Notes under the pieces: generated by a model
Told to the model about the DNA's origin: nothing
The model's input: the letters and a program-made list of their open reading frames with translations, nothing else
Databases searched by the model: none
Shown: positions 15,414 through 23,663 of the stretch, one piece after another
Layout: every line of letters begins with the position of its first letter
Numbering within the stretch: the stretch's first letter is position 1
Program-made: the position numbers and the translations under genes
Assembly (NCBI GenBank): GCA_002501485.1
Contig: DLTS01000068.1
Coordinates: forward strand, 1 to 26,508
Length of the DNA stretch: 26,508 bases
DNA from: Acidimicrobiaceae bacterium UBA7830
GTDB taxonomy: Bacteria > Actinomycetota > Acidimicrobiia > Acidimicrobiales > Ilumatobacteraceae
Direction of reading: 5' to 3'

Positions 15414-15701
15414 TCAGAGGCCTACCGCAAGGATGTCCATGTGGACTCCGGCGTTGCGTTGGTCATGGACTGAGGCAAGCTCTGGGTCGTTCCGCCAGGC
15501 CTCGGCGGACTCCTTGTCGGGGAATTCAAGAATGACGACTGCAGCTGGCGCATCTTCGCCGTCAAGTACCGTCGGAGGACTAGGGGGAATCAAAATCGTT
15601 CCGCCATGTTTGGCAAGCGCTTCTGCGGCGACTGCCCGATATTCGGAAAATACTGCTTCATCCTTCATTTGACGGATGATTCCAACCGCAATGCAAGCCA
15701 T
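15414..15701 (-). CDS. DUF1330 family protein
   Basis: The chosen ATG at 15701 (MACIAVGIIRQ) has GGAG 9 bases upstream and gives the 95-residue length usual for DUF1330; an ATG 7 codons earlier is possible but would include the ribosome site. The family pattern is visible: an N-terminal strand, an EYRAVAAEALAKHGG helix-and-turn, then VVILEFPDKESAEAWRNDPE, a ferredoxin-like alpha+beta fold of the dimeric alpha/beta barrel superfamily. Function of the family is not established. It is divergent from the lipoprotein gene at 15809. Confidence 0.88.
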   Translation of the reverse strand: MACIAVGIIRQMKDEAVFSEYRAVAAEALAKHGGTILIPPSPPTVLDGEDAPAAVVILEFPDKESAEAWRNDPELASVHDQRNAGVHMDILAVGL

Positions 15702-15808
15702 CTGATTGTTCTCCACTTTCAACTTGAGGTCACCGAAGGTTATGGCACCGCTTGCCGTTTTACCGAATCAGGAGTTCACTGCGCTCCGATTTAGGTCATA
15801 CTGAGTAA

Positions 15809-16747
15809 GTGAAAAGACCTAATGTCCAACGCCTAGCCGTGCCCCTAGCAATATCAGCGCTCATACTTGCTAGCTGCGGAGGCGATGACAGCAGTTCATC
15901 CGCTCAGATAGAACAGGTCTCTGCTGCGGCTGAAGAAGCCTCCGACATGCGAGCAACATCGGACGAAACCGCCGAAGAAACATCATCTGGCGACGTGGAC
16001 GCGAGGTCCATGATGTTGTCGTCTTTCGACTCGAATCCGCTGACCGAAGGTGACATCACCGAAAGCGAAGCAGAGTGCATTATTGACACCATCGCAGCCG
16101 AAGAGCCTGAACTTTTCGACGCCATGTTCGCTTCCGAAATGCGTGCTCTCCCCGACCTCGATGCCGAGGATGCGTTGCTGGTCCTCAAAATATCGGCTGA
16201 CTGCACCCGTGACTCCGTTGTAGCGCTAATGCAAAGCGAGAATCCAGGATTGGACATAAATCAGGCAGAATGTCTTTTCGACGAGGTCTACGGACCTGAT
16301 TCGGTGACGATGGGCTTCGTCGCTCTAGTCGCAGAAATGGAGCTGCAGGGGGCCTCAGAAGAGGACCCCGAGTTCGTTGAGGCAGCCACGGAAATGATGA
16401 TGGTGCTGATGGGTGAGCCATCCCGCATCGCTGATATTTGCGGCATAGATGAGGGTGTCGTGAGCACAGTCCTCGAGAACTCAGGTGCGGATGGCGTGGA
16501 TACTGAAGACGACATGGACAATGTCGACCCCTACCTGGACGATGGCATGGACCTCGGCGAAATCGACACCGATAACTTGGATGCTGATGTTTCTCCTGAG
16601 CAGATCATGTGCATGATGGACGAACTCCAAGCGCACCCGGAGCTGCTTGAAACGCTTCTGGCGACTGGAGAAGTCAACACAGATAATCCCGCAGATCTGA
16701 TGATCCTTCTCGAGGCTGGAATGGCCTGCGGAATCAGCGGTTTCTGA
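15809..16747 (+). CDS. Lipoprotein with three Cys-containing internal repeats
   Basis: This is a 312-residue protein with a GTG start. The signal peptide ends in a lipobox (LASC, Cys23) followed by GGDD, so it is a lipid-anchored extracellular protein. A Ser/Glu/Ala-rich acidic linker leads to three related helical units. Each begins with a Cys followed by hydrophobics and Asp (ECIIDTI at 89-95, ECLFDEV at 154-160, MCMMDEL at 267-273) and has a second Cys 39-56 residues later (132, 211, 307). Units 2 and 3 both end in CGI. An Asp-rich spacer (about 227-260) separates them. The pairs may form one disulfide per repeat. It is very acidic, and no catalytic motif is recognised. Confidence 0.75.
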   Translation: MKRPNVQRLAVPLAISALILASCGGDDSSSSAQIEQVSAAAEEASDMRATSDETAEETSSGDVDARSMMLSSFDSNPLTEGDITESEAECIIDTIAAEEPELFDAMFASEMRALPDLDAEDALLVLKISADCTRDSVVALMQSENPGLDINQAECLFDEVYGPDSVTMGFVALVAEMELQGASEEDPEFVEAATEMMMVLMGEPSRIADICGIDEGVVSTVLENSGADGVDTEDDMDNVDPYLDDGMDLGEIDTDNLDADVSPEQIMCMMDELQAHPELLETLLATGEVNTDNPADLMILLEAGMACGISGF

Positions 16748-17135
16748 CAGACAACCCACTCAGGGATGGTTCGAAACGTATTCCAAAATTCAGAAGCGAT
16801 GGCAGATAATGAAATCGATCGGCCGGTTACTGATCTCACTTGTTGAATCGTCGGCCGTGGCAGTTGCTGTCACACCAGCAGCACCAACAACCTTGATCAT
16901 CTCATACTCCTACTTACGTACGTCAAGAAACGCGCAGGTCATTCCCCAGAGAAGGACTGTGGAGACAAAAAGTCCAGGTAGGAGATGCATTTCGGGTATC
17001 CAATCGTTGAGGCGTTGCTACTGTTCACGATCGGTTCTCTCTCGAAACGTTCACCTCAACATTTGTCACTTCATCCGATGATCTCAAGGATGTTCATAGG
17101 GAACAAAACGAGGTTTTCTGCCGAACCTCTCGATC
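16748..17135. other. 388-bp stretch without a convincing gene
   Basis: Open frames here (for example plus 16809-17081) translate to Arg/Ser-rich sequence without domain character. A small palindrome, CTCTC-GATCGT-GAGAG (17127-17142), overlaps the proposed start of the next gene. No RNA gene, terminator or repeat could be supported. Confidence 0.5.
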
Positions 17136-17564
17136 GTGAGAGATCTGTTACAAGGCGATTCGTCATCTGCTGTGCTGCTCATCGGCGGGGTCACCGTCAC
17201 CGCTATAGCCATTTTTCGCAAAGCGGTAAAGGCAGCATTAGCCGGACTGCTCGTTGTTGTCGGTGCGTCTGCGTTTGATGACCCCGAGCAAATGAGAACT
17301 GACGTTGAACAACACGGCACCGAAATTCTGAACAGTGGCATCGATCAACTGCCACCTGAATCTCAGGAAAATGCTCGTTCTCTGCTCAGTAGCGCCGAAA
17401 CTGAAGTTCGTTCGTGGTTGAGCGATGAGAACGTCAGTGATCTCTTTGACCGCCTTTCCAATGGCCCAGCACGGCTGTCAGATGCAGTGGAGAATTTCGA
17501 CAGTGAAAAGGGTGTGCTTCCCACCGAAATTCAACCGATTTTCAACACTGACAGCAATGACTGA
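17136..17564 (+). CDS. Small membrane protein with hydrophilic C-terminal domain, unknown
   Basis: A 142-residue protein from a GTG at 17136; the frame is closed by TAG at 17097, and there is no clear Shine-Dalgarno, so the start is uncertain. Hydrophobic segments lie at about residues 11-25 and 31-46. The remaining acidic, Ser/Glu-rich domain (about 50-142) looks helical (ENARSLLSSAETEVRSWLSD). It converges with flgE, with 16 bases between the two stops. No family recognised. Confidence 0.6.
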   Translation: MRDLLQGDSSSAVLLIGGVTVTAIAIFRKAVKAALAGLLVVVGASAFDDPEQMRTDVEQHGTEILNSGIDQLPPESQENARSLLSSAETEVRSWLSDENVSDLFDRLSNGPARLSDAVENFDSEKGVLPTEIQPIFNTDSND

Positions 17565-17580
17565 TCAGACCGAGAGACTT

Positions 17581-18819
17581 TTAACGCTTCAGGTTGACAA
17601 TGTCGTTCAGCACCTCGTCCGACGACGTCACAACTCGCGAGTTCGCTTGGAAGCCGCGTTGTGCAGTGATGAGCGTGACAAATTCTTCGGCCAGGTCGAC
17701 GTTCGACATCTCAAGCGTGCCCGATGCAATAAGTCCACGGCCTCCGTTGCCTGCCACTGAGAGTTGAGGCTCACCTGAGTTAATTGTCGCGGCAAACATC
17801 GAACTGCCGGTCTTTTCTAAGCCTTCAGGGTTCGTAAAGTTTGCAATCGCAAGCTGTGCGAGCGGACGGTTTACGCCATTAGAGAACGATCCAACCAGCA
17901 TTCCCTCCTGAGACATGGAAATCGACTGAAGGATGCCCGCCCCGTAACCGTTCTGGTCTGCGACAGCAAGCGTTGAGAGCTCACCGAACTGGGTAACGTC
18001 TCCGATCCCCGAGTTGATGTTGACTGTTATTGCGTCGAATCCTGGGATTGCGCCGGCAGCGAGGTCAATACCGCCGTCAGCGGGGGCGGCGAGCTGGCCA
18101 TTTGCGTCAAATGTGAGGACGCTGTCGGTGAGCGCAACGGCAGTACCGCTGCCATCGGTTGCGGTGACAGTCCATTCGTTGGCTGCCGTCTTTTCGAAGT
18201 TGAGGCCAAGCATTTCGGTGTCGCCAAGCGAGTTGAACACCTGGACCCCAGAAACGAATGAATCACCGATTTGTGCGTCGGCGGGAAGATTGCCCGCAAG
18301 ATCAATCGTTGAAGTTGCGACAGGCGGCGCGGTCGTACCAATTGGCACGCTGATTTGGCCGATAACGGTGTTGCTGTCAACAACGCCGAATGCGTCAGCA
18401 GTCCAACCCTGCACGAAATCTCCGCCAGCGGTGACGAGACGACCTTGGGCATCAAGCGACATTGAGCCTGCCCTCGTATATGAGCGGTCTCCCCCGCCTT
18501 CGGCGACGAAAAATCCGTCACCGCGAATTGCGAAGTCAAGTTGACGTCCCGTTGACTGGAGAGCACCTTGAGAGAAGTTGGTTGAGATACGCGAAACGGC
18601 AACGCCGAGACCAATCTGTGATGGGTTGGTACCACCAGTGGAGCCGTCTTCGGCACCCGCGCCTACGCTGCGGACCGTTTCAGAAAGGACGTCTTCGAAC
18701 ACGGTGGATGACGATTTGAATCCTGCGGTTGACGAGTTTGCGATGTTGTTCCCGACGACGTCAAGCATCGTGCGGTGAGCTCGCAGACCAGAGACTGCGG
18801 AGAACATGGATCGGATCAT
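17581..18819 (-). CDS. flgE: Flagellar hook protein FlgE
   Basis: A 412-residue hook subunit. The N-terminus has the conserved rod/hook motif (MFSAVSGLRAHRTMLDVVGN, then NIANSSTAGFKSS). Further on are the RGDGFFV motif and a central variable D1/D2 region. The C-terminus has FVTLITAQRGFQANSRVVT and ends DIVNLKR, as in the FlgE/FlgF/FlgG family; both ends form the coiled-coil core D0. It polymerises outside the membrane under the FlgD cap. The ATG at 18819 has AGGGAG about 8 bases upstream. It is the last gene of the flagellar block on this side: 137 bases separate it from flgD, and downstream lies a convergent unrelated gene. Confidence 0.95.
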   Translation of the reverse strand: MIRSMFSAVSGLRAHRTMLDVVGNNIANSSTAGFKSSSTVFEDVLSETVRSVGAGAEDGSTGGTNPSQIGLGVAVSRISTNFSQGALQSTGRQLDFAIRGDGFFVAEGGGDRSYTRAGSMSLDAQGRLVTAGGDFVQGWTADAFGVVDSNTVIGQISVPIGTTAPPVATSTIDLAGNLPADAQIGDSFVSGVQVFNSLGDTEMLGLNFEKTAANEWTVTATDGSGTAVALTDSVLTFDANGQLAAPADGGIDLAAGAIPGFDAITVNINSGIGDVTQFGELSTLAVADQNGYGAGILQSISMSQEGMLVGSFSNGVNRPLAQLAIANFTNPEGLEKTGSSMFAATINSGEPQLSVAGNGGRGLIASGTLEMSNVDLAEEFVTLITAQRGFQANSRVVTSSDEVLNDIVNLKR

Positions 18820-18956
18820 TGGAATTTCTCCCTTTCAATTGGGGTGCCTTCCGTGGCGAATGTTGTGCCGGGCGATCCGTGCCCTAGCTCTGTTGTAAAG
18901 ATTCGGCGCATCAGCACTGCAGGTGATGGTTGATTTGTCACTGTGTGACGCGGTGG

Positions 18957-19922
18957 TTAAACGATCTCGGATTCGCTGGCCGATTCTTCCCAGCCGGCGT
19001 AACCCAACACTTTTTCTACATAGGCCTCTGTTTCGGCATACGGCGGAATTCCTTCATATCTGGAGACCGCTCCTGAGCCTGCGTTATATGCAGCGACTGC
19101 CATTGCCATGTCGTCAAATTTCTCGAGTTCTGCTCTGATGTAGCGGGCAGCTCCGTCGATCGCTGATGCCGGGTTTGATGGGTCTACGCCCATCCAATTC
19201 GCTGTTGTTGGGAGGAACTGCAGCATGCCTTGGGCGTTGTCTGGTGAGACTGCATCAAGGTTGAATTCTGATTCCACTTTCGCCATGCTGGCCAGAATTT
19301 GTGGGGGAACTCCCCACCGGTTTCCTGCCGCGACGAACAAATCTCGGAATGGAAGGTCACTGACAAGTTCACCGCTATCGGATAGCACGTTTCTTACAGT
19401 GAAGTCGCGCGGCCCGTCGTAGGGCACGTACACCGGATCGGTGCCGGTCAGCATTTCTGAGCGTGACATGCCAGCGACATCGGCGGGAACGTCAGGGATC
19501 TTGTTGGTAGCTACTTTTTCACCGGAGTATGAGATCACTCGGTCGATCGACACCTCGGCTCCATCAATGACGAGTAAAGCTCCCCCTTCGGTGATTTTTG
19601 CTGAGCTGATCATTCCGGTCATCTGGTTGCCGAGAGCGTCAACGTAGACCGCTTCTTTTCCGACGATGGAGCCGACCGCGGAAAGCTGACCGAACTGCTG
19701 TTGGCCGGTGACGGCGTCAGCGATGACGTTGAGTTTGTCAACCATGGTGAACTGGGCGGTCTGCAGGAGGGACTGGGCTGAGTCCATTGGGTTGAGAGGG
19801 TCTTGATATTTAAGTTGAGTGACAAGAAGTTGAAGAAAAGTGTCTTGACCTAGCGCGTCCGACGCAGAGCTTGCTGTCGTTGATGTTGATGGGCTCATTG
19901 TTTCAATGCTGGAGACTTCCAT
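18957..19922 (-). CDS. flgD: FlgD hook-cap protein fused to a lytic transglycosylase (SLT) domain
   Basis: The preferred ATG at 19922 lies one base after the fliK stop and has GGAGG upstream; the product is 321 residues. Residues 22-68 are the conserved FlgD N-terminus (DTFLQLLVTQLKYQDPLNPM, then AQFTMVDKL). Residues 80-135 are the small beta domain of short FlgD proteins (VGKEAVYVDALGNQ). After a linker, residues 195-310 form an SLT/GH23 domain: AKVESEF with catalytic Glu217, AQGMLQFLP, and AVAAYNAGSGAV. FlgD scaffolds hook assembly; SLT domains cleave peptidoglycan glycan strands. The whole is one uninterrupted frame. The fusion resembles in logic FlgJ of some Proteobacteria (rod cap plus muramidase) but uses a different scaffold and enzyme. 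Confidence 0.93.
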   Translation of the reverse strand: MEVSSIETMSPSTSTTASSASDALGQDTFLQLLVTQLKYQDPLNPMDSAQSLLQTAQFTMVDKLNVIADAVTGQQQFGQLSAVGSIVGKEAVYVDALGNQMTGMISSAKITEGGALLVIDGAEVSIDRVISYSGEKVATNKIPDVPADVAGMSRSEMLTGTDPVYVPYDGPRDFTVRNVLSDSGELVSDLPFRDLFVAAGNRWGVPPQILASMAKVESEFNLDAVSPDNAQGMLQFLPTTANWMGVDPSNPASAIDGAARYIRAELEKFDDMAMAVAAYNAGSGAVSRYEGIPPYAETEAYVEKVLGYAGWEESASESEIV

Positions 19923-19923
19923 G

Positions 19924-21069
19924 TCATACCTCCACGTTGACTCGGCCGACGTGACTGTCAACTGGGTTCACGGTGCGCGTCATGTTGGCTGGTTCGGGTG
20001 TTCTGCGATGCCGTTCGGGGTGTTGGTGGTTATCACGCCGGTCACCTTGTTGTTGCATGTCGGCCAGGTTGTCAGATGACAAGTTGGCCCCGACCTGGAT
20101 TTCACTGATGCGAAAACCTGATTGTTGAGCCATCGCACGAATTTCAGGGAGGACAGATTCGATGGCGGCCCTACCCGATTCGCGAGTGGTTGCAGTGGCG
20201 ATTTCAAGGCCGTTTGCTCCGGCACGAATTTCAAGTTGAACTGTCCCGAGGTCATCGGGTCGAAGGGTGATCGACAGTCGTGATGGCGTGCCAGTCTGTG
20301 ATGCTTTTTGTGCGTGCGAGGTGACGAGTTGTGCGAGCCCCTCAACGTCGGTGCTTGCAGAGCTTTGTGCGGCTGCGGGTGTTGTCTGCGATGTTGTCGC
20401 TCTTGGGGCTCCGGCATCAAGGTGAATAATTGGCCTGATGTCGTTGGTATCAGCGAGTTCGTGGGTCGCTTGGACCCCGACGTCCTTGAATTGAACTGCA
20501 TCTGCTGCTGGCGTTGAGACCGGAGCGACGCCGGTCGGCTGCAGGGCCTCTTGCGATGCCGCTATCGCAACGGCTTGCAAACTTGCAGCTGGCACCGCTT
20601 GGGCTGTCGCTGTTGTGACGCTTGGCGACATTGGCATGGTCGACTCGGGGTTGGGACCTAAGTCACTCTCCCCGTCGACCATTTCGCCACTGAGATCGAG
20701 AGGCATCACTTCAGCAATCACTGAGTCATTCTCGGATTGAGCATTTGTGGTCACTGCGGCGACGCCCCCTTCTGTCGCAGGGGGCGCTGATGCAACAAAA
20801 CCGGTGTCAGGCACCACCGTCTGGCTACTGGAGATCATTCCGTTGAGTTGTTCGGTGATTGCAAGCAACTCGTCTTCGGCTGCCACACCGGTGTCACCTT
20901 CGAGATCGGTCTCGATGTCGGCATCAACCTCGACGCCGTGCTCAGCGATCTGCGCGCCATGCTGTTGCATTGCGTTGTTCAACCACGCCGAGAACGCAGT
21001 ACAGTCCTGGGGGGTTTCAGCAGGGGCATTGATCACTGCTGCCCCTTCAGTGACTGTCAGGGTCATCAT
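19924..21069 (-). CDS. fliK: Flagellar hook-length control protein FliK
   Basis: A 381-residue protein. The long N-terminal part is low in conserved motifs, acidic and Ala/Thr/Val-rich, as is usual for the ruler region. The C-terminal domain (about residues 245-325) has the FliK pattern, RLSITLRPDDLGTVQLEI and then VLPEIRAMAQQSGF, which acts on the export switch FlhB. A Gln/His/Arg-rich tail follows. The start overlaps the fliJ stop (ATGATGA; either ATG is possible), with GAGGAA just upstream. Length is within the family range. Confidence 0.9.
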   Translation of the reverse strand: MMTLTVTEGAAVINAPAETPQDCTAFSAWLNNAMQQHGAQIAEHGVEVDADIETDLEGDTGVAAEDELLAITEQLNGMISSSQTVVPDTGFVASAPPATEGGVAAVTTNAQSENDSVIAEVMPLDLSGEMVDGESDLGPNPESTMPMSPSVTTATAQAVPAASLQAVAIAASQEALQPTGVAPVSTPAADAVQFKDVGVQATHELADTNDIRPIIHLDAGAPRATTSQTTPAAAQSSASTDVEGLAQLVTSHAQKASQTGTPSRLSITLRPDDLGTVQLEIRAGANGLEIATATTRESGRAAIESVLPEIRAMAQQSGFRISEIQVGANLSSDNLADMQQQGDRRDNHQHPERHRRTPEPANMTRTVNPVDSHVGRVNVEV

Positions 21070-21500
21070 TCTGTTTCCTCTCGTAGTGACCGTTGAAGTG
21101 AAAGTTCTTGGATGTCTCGGATCTGTTGGGCGGCACGCTGCTCGGCCTCGATTTTGACGATCCGAAGGTGAGCTTTTTCAAGCGATTTGCGACGCTGGGT
21201 GTGTCGTTCTCGCACAGCCCGTGCGATGTCAGCTTCGTTGGCGCATGCAATTTCTGTTGATCGAGCTGCGCTTAATGCGTTCGCCGTTGCAGCGAGAATG
21301 GCGTCTTGTTCAAGGAGTTCGCCGATGGTGGCGGAAGAACGGTTACTACTGACCTGCTGACTGGAGGTTTCGTGTCGGCGGCGGTCACGCTTTGCTCGAC
21401 GCTGCTGCATTGCGCGTTCAGACTCGATTGATGCTGCGCTATCTTCCTCCCGTGCTTTAAGCCGAAGGATTCGGGCGATTCGATCTGATCTGTTACTCAT
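21066..21500 (-). CDS. fliJ: FliJ-like flagellar export chaperone
   Basis: The chosen ATG at 21500 overlaps the fliI stop (ATGA) and gives 144 residues (MSNRSDRIARILRLKAREED...); longer forms would run inside fliI. The sequence is charged, Arg/Glu/Ala-rich and almost wholly helical, as expected for the FliJ coiled coil, which couples the FliI ATPase to the export gate. Sequence identity in this family is low, so the call rests on length, coiled-coil composition and position between fliI and fliK. Confidence 0.8.
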   Translation of the reverse strand: MSNRSDRIARILRLKAREEDSAASIESERAMQQRRAKRDRRRHETSSQQVSSNRSSATIGELLEQDAILAATANALSAARSTEIACANEADIARAVRERHTQRRKSLEKAHLRIVKIEAEQRAAQQIRDIQELSLQRSLREETE

Positions 21501-22816
21501 GCTCTGGTTGTCTCCGTGATTGCTGCAAGCTGTGTCCAGGCGTCGTCGGATAGGGTCCACTCGTCACTGGTTTGCCGAAGGAAGTTGTCGAGGTCTGATT
21601 TCGTGGCGATGGCAGCGTCTGCGGTCAGGTTTGCGCCCTTCACATACGCGCCGACGTCAATGAGGTCTCTTACTGAGGCGTACTCTGCGAGCAGTTGACG
21701 TCCACGACGAGCGATTTCTGCGGTTGTGTCGTTGTAGACAACTCCTGAGAGCCGCGAAACGCTTGCGAGCACATCAATTGCTGGGAAGTGGCCGCTGTTC
21801 GCAAGGGTTCGTGATAGCACGATGTGGCCGTCGACTATGCCTCGAACGGCGTCCGCCACGGGTTCGTCCATGTCGTCACCATCAACCAGCACTGTGTAGA
21901 TCGCTGTGATGGTGCCTTGGTCTGAGGTACCTGCACGCTCAAGGAGCTGCGGGAGTGCTGACATTGTTGACGGTGGGTAACCGCGAGCTGCCGGAAGTTC
22001 ACCGGCTGCGAGTCCGATTTCGCGGTGCGCCATTGCGAAACGGGTGATTGAATCGACCACAAGTAAGACATCGAGTCCGTCATCGCGAAGGTCTTCAGCA
22101 AACGCGGTCGCAGTTTCTGCTGCGGTTCGACGAACGAGAGGTGATTCGTCTCCAGTTGCGACAACAACGATGCTCTTTGCGAGTCCTTCTTCACCGAGTT
22201 GATCTTCAATGAATTCTCGGACCTCTCGGCCTCGTTCGCCCACAAGGCCGACAACAATGACATCAGCGTCAGAGCCAGCGACCATCATTGCGAGAAGCGT
22301 TGATTTCCCGACACCCGACCCTGCGAACACGCCGATGCGTTGGCCTTTTGCCATCGGAATGAATGTGTCGATCGCACGAATACCTGACGCAAATGGTGTT
22401 CTGATGAGTTGCCGGGTGAGGGGATCTGGAGCGTCGTGGTCGCTGCTCATCATTGGGCCTGGTCGAACCGGTTGACGGTCGATGGGGTCACCAAGGGCGT
22501 TCACGACCCGGCCGATGAGCCGATCGGCTTTCGGAAGGCCATTTCCTTTTGGTCTGACACGACATGGCATGTCGAGGCGAAGGCCGTCGACAGGGTCATA
22601 CGAAGAAACGACTGCTTCGCCTGATTTCAGTCCGACGACACGTCCGATGAGGGTGGTTCCATCGGCTTCGACTTCGACAAGGTCGCCAACCGCTGCGGCA
22701 AGGCCCACAGCGGTGAATCCAGATGCTGACACCGAGCTCACTCGTCCGACGCGGATGGGTCGGGCTGCGTGCACAGCTTCTGCCCAACGAATGTTGGTGA
22801 TGTCCTCAAGCAGCAT
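21497..22816 (-). CDS. fliI: Flagellum-specific ATPase FliI
   Basis: From ATG 22816 (MLLEDITNIRW) the protein has 439 residues, the standard FliI length; upstream codons in frame are low-complexity and lie within fliH. It has the F1-beta-like fold: an N-terminal barrel (residues 20-85), Walker A AGSGVGKS (165-172, Lys171), GERGREV (194-200), and Walker B LLVVDS (Asp255) followed by TRFAMAHREIGLAAGE. It powers or primes the flagellar type III export apparatus at the cytoplasmic base. Overlap with fliH is 11 bases. Confidence 0.97.
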   Translation of the reverse strand: MLLEDITNIRWAEAVHAARPIRVGRVSSVSASGFTAVGLAAAVGDLVEVEADGTTLIGRVVGLKSGEAVVSSYDPVDGLRLDMPCRVRPKGNGLPKADRLIGRVVNALGDPIDRQPVRPGPMMSSDHDAPDPLTRQLIRTPFASGIRAIDTFIPMAKGQRIGVFAGSGVGKSTLLAMMVAGSDADVIVVGLVGERGREVREFIEDQLGEEGLAKSIVVVATGDESPLVRRTAAETATAFAEDLRDDGLDVLLVVDSITRFAMAHREIGLAAGELPAARGYPPSTMSALPQLLERAGTSDQGTITAIYTVLVDGDDMDEPVADAVRGIVDGHIVLSRTLANSGHFPAIDVLASVSRLSGVVYNDTTAEIARRGRQLLAEYASVRDLIDVGAYVKGANLTADAAIATKSDLDNFLRQTSDEWTLSDDAWTQLAAITETTRA

Positions 22817-23663
22817 TCGTGGCCTTCTTTGTTGCCCGAGCAGGTTTTTTTGCGGCTGTTGACGCGGTCGTCCGTCTCTTTGCTGCAGTCGATTTTGCGG
22901 TTTTTGGCGCGGCTGTTTTGCGATTTTGTAACGTCGAAGTTGTCGATGCACTCTTGGTCTTGCGTCCCGTTGTTTTTGGCGCAACCTTTTCTCCGAGGGT
23001 TTCTTTGGGAGTTTTGGTTGGAGCAGCGGCTGGCGCGGGTACTGGTGAGGCCGGGGTTTGTTCGATGTTCAAGACTTCGCGCACCTGGTTGATGAGCGAG
23101 TGACGGTCGATTTTGACCAAACTGGTGCCGACAACAGCTTCGGCGAAACCTCGGGACAACATTGGGTTTTCCTTCACTTCGACGTCCGCAATGCCGGGCA
23201 CATGTGCGGCGTCGTCGGGGTGCATTGTGATAGCAACGGGCTCTGATGGCAGCGCGATGCTGAGGGCTTTACGAATTGCGTACGTTGCGAAATCGGCTGG
23301 TTCTTTGAGTTCGCTGTCGAGAATGGTGGTGGCGAGCTCGACTGCGAGTGACGTCGCGAGTTCAGCGAGTTGGTCAGCGAGGTCGGCTTCGTTGGTTCCA
23401 AGTTGAATGATGGCGGCTTGAAGTGACGACACTGTTCGGGCAATGTCGGCTTCGGCTGCCTGAACGCCAGCTGCGTAGCCGACGTCGTAGCCTTCTTCGC
23501 GTCCGGTGCGGTACGCCTGCACGTGGTCGTGAACTTGGGTGTGTGAGAAATTGCGCCGAGTTGACACGTGAGCAGCACGTTCAGGTGCCAACTCAGCAAT
23601 TGGGAGAGCGGTCGCGGCCTCACCAGTTAAAACGGCCACAGTAGAGTCACACGACGAGAGCAT
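22806..23663 (-). CDS. fliH: FliH export regulator with a histone-H1-like basic tail
   Basis: The preferred ATG at 23663 has GGGGGA about 5 bases upstream and gives 285 residues; a GTG at 23690 is an alternative. Residues 50-200 match the FliH plan: a helical stalk (GREEGYDVGYAAGVQAAEAD) with glycine-spaced repeats and a C-terminal domain (SLAVELATTILDSEL, then VAITMHPDDAAHV). FliH binds FliI and docks it at the C ring. Residues 203-285 are unusual: Lys/Arg, Ala, Pro and Thr only, with about 19 basic and 2 acidic residues by my count, and PKTAKSTAAK-like units as in histone H1. The tail's stop overlaps the fliI start, so it is not an isolated frameshift product. Confidence 0.88.
   Translation of the reverse strand: MLSSCDSTVAVLTGEAATALPIAELAPERAAHVSTRRNFSHTQVHDHVQAYRTGREEGYDVGYAAGVQAAEADIARTVSSLQAAIIQLGTNEADLADQLAELATSLAVELATTILDSELKEPADFATYAIRKALSIALPSEPVAITMHPDDAAHVPGIADVEVKENPMLSRGFAEAVVGTSLVKIDRHSLINQVREVLNIEQTPASPVPAPAAAPTKTPKETLGEKVAPKTTGRKTKSASTTSTLQNRKTAAPKTAKSTAAKRRTTASTAAKKPARATKKATNAA

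Noticed and set aside
16809..17081. 90-codon open frame in the gap after the lipoprotein gene
   Set aside because: The translation is Arg/Ser/Cys-rich with no domain, and it lacks a ribosome site.
18014..18544. 176-codon plus-strand open frame opposite flgE
   Set aside because: Shadow of flgE: Pro/Ser/Ala-rich, no ribosome site, no recognisable domain.
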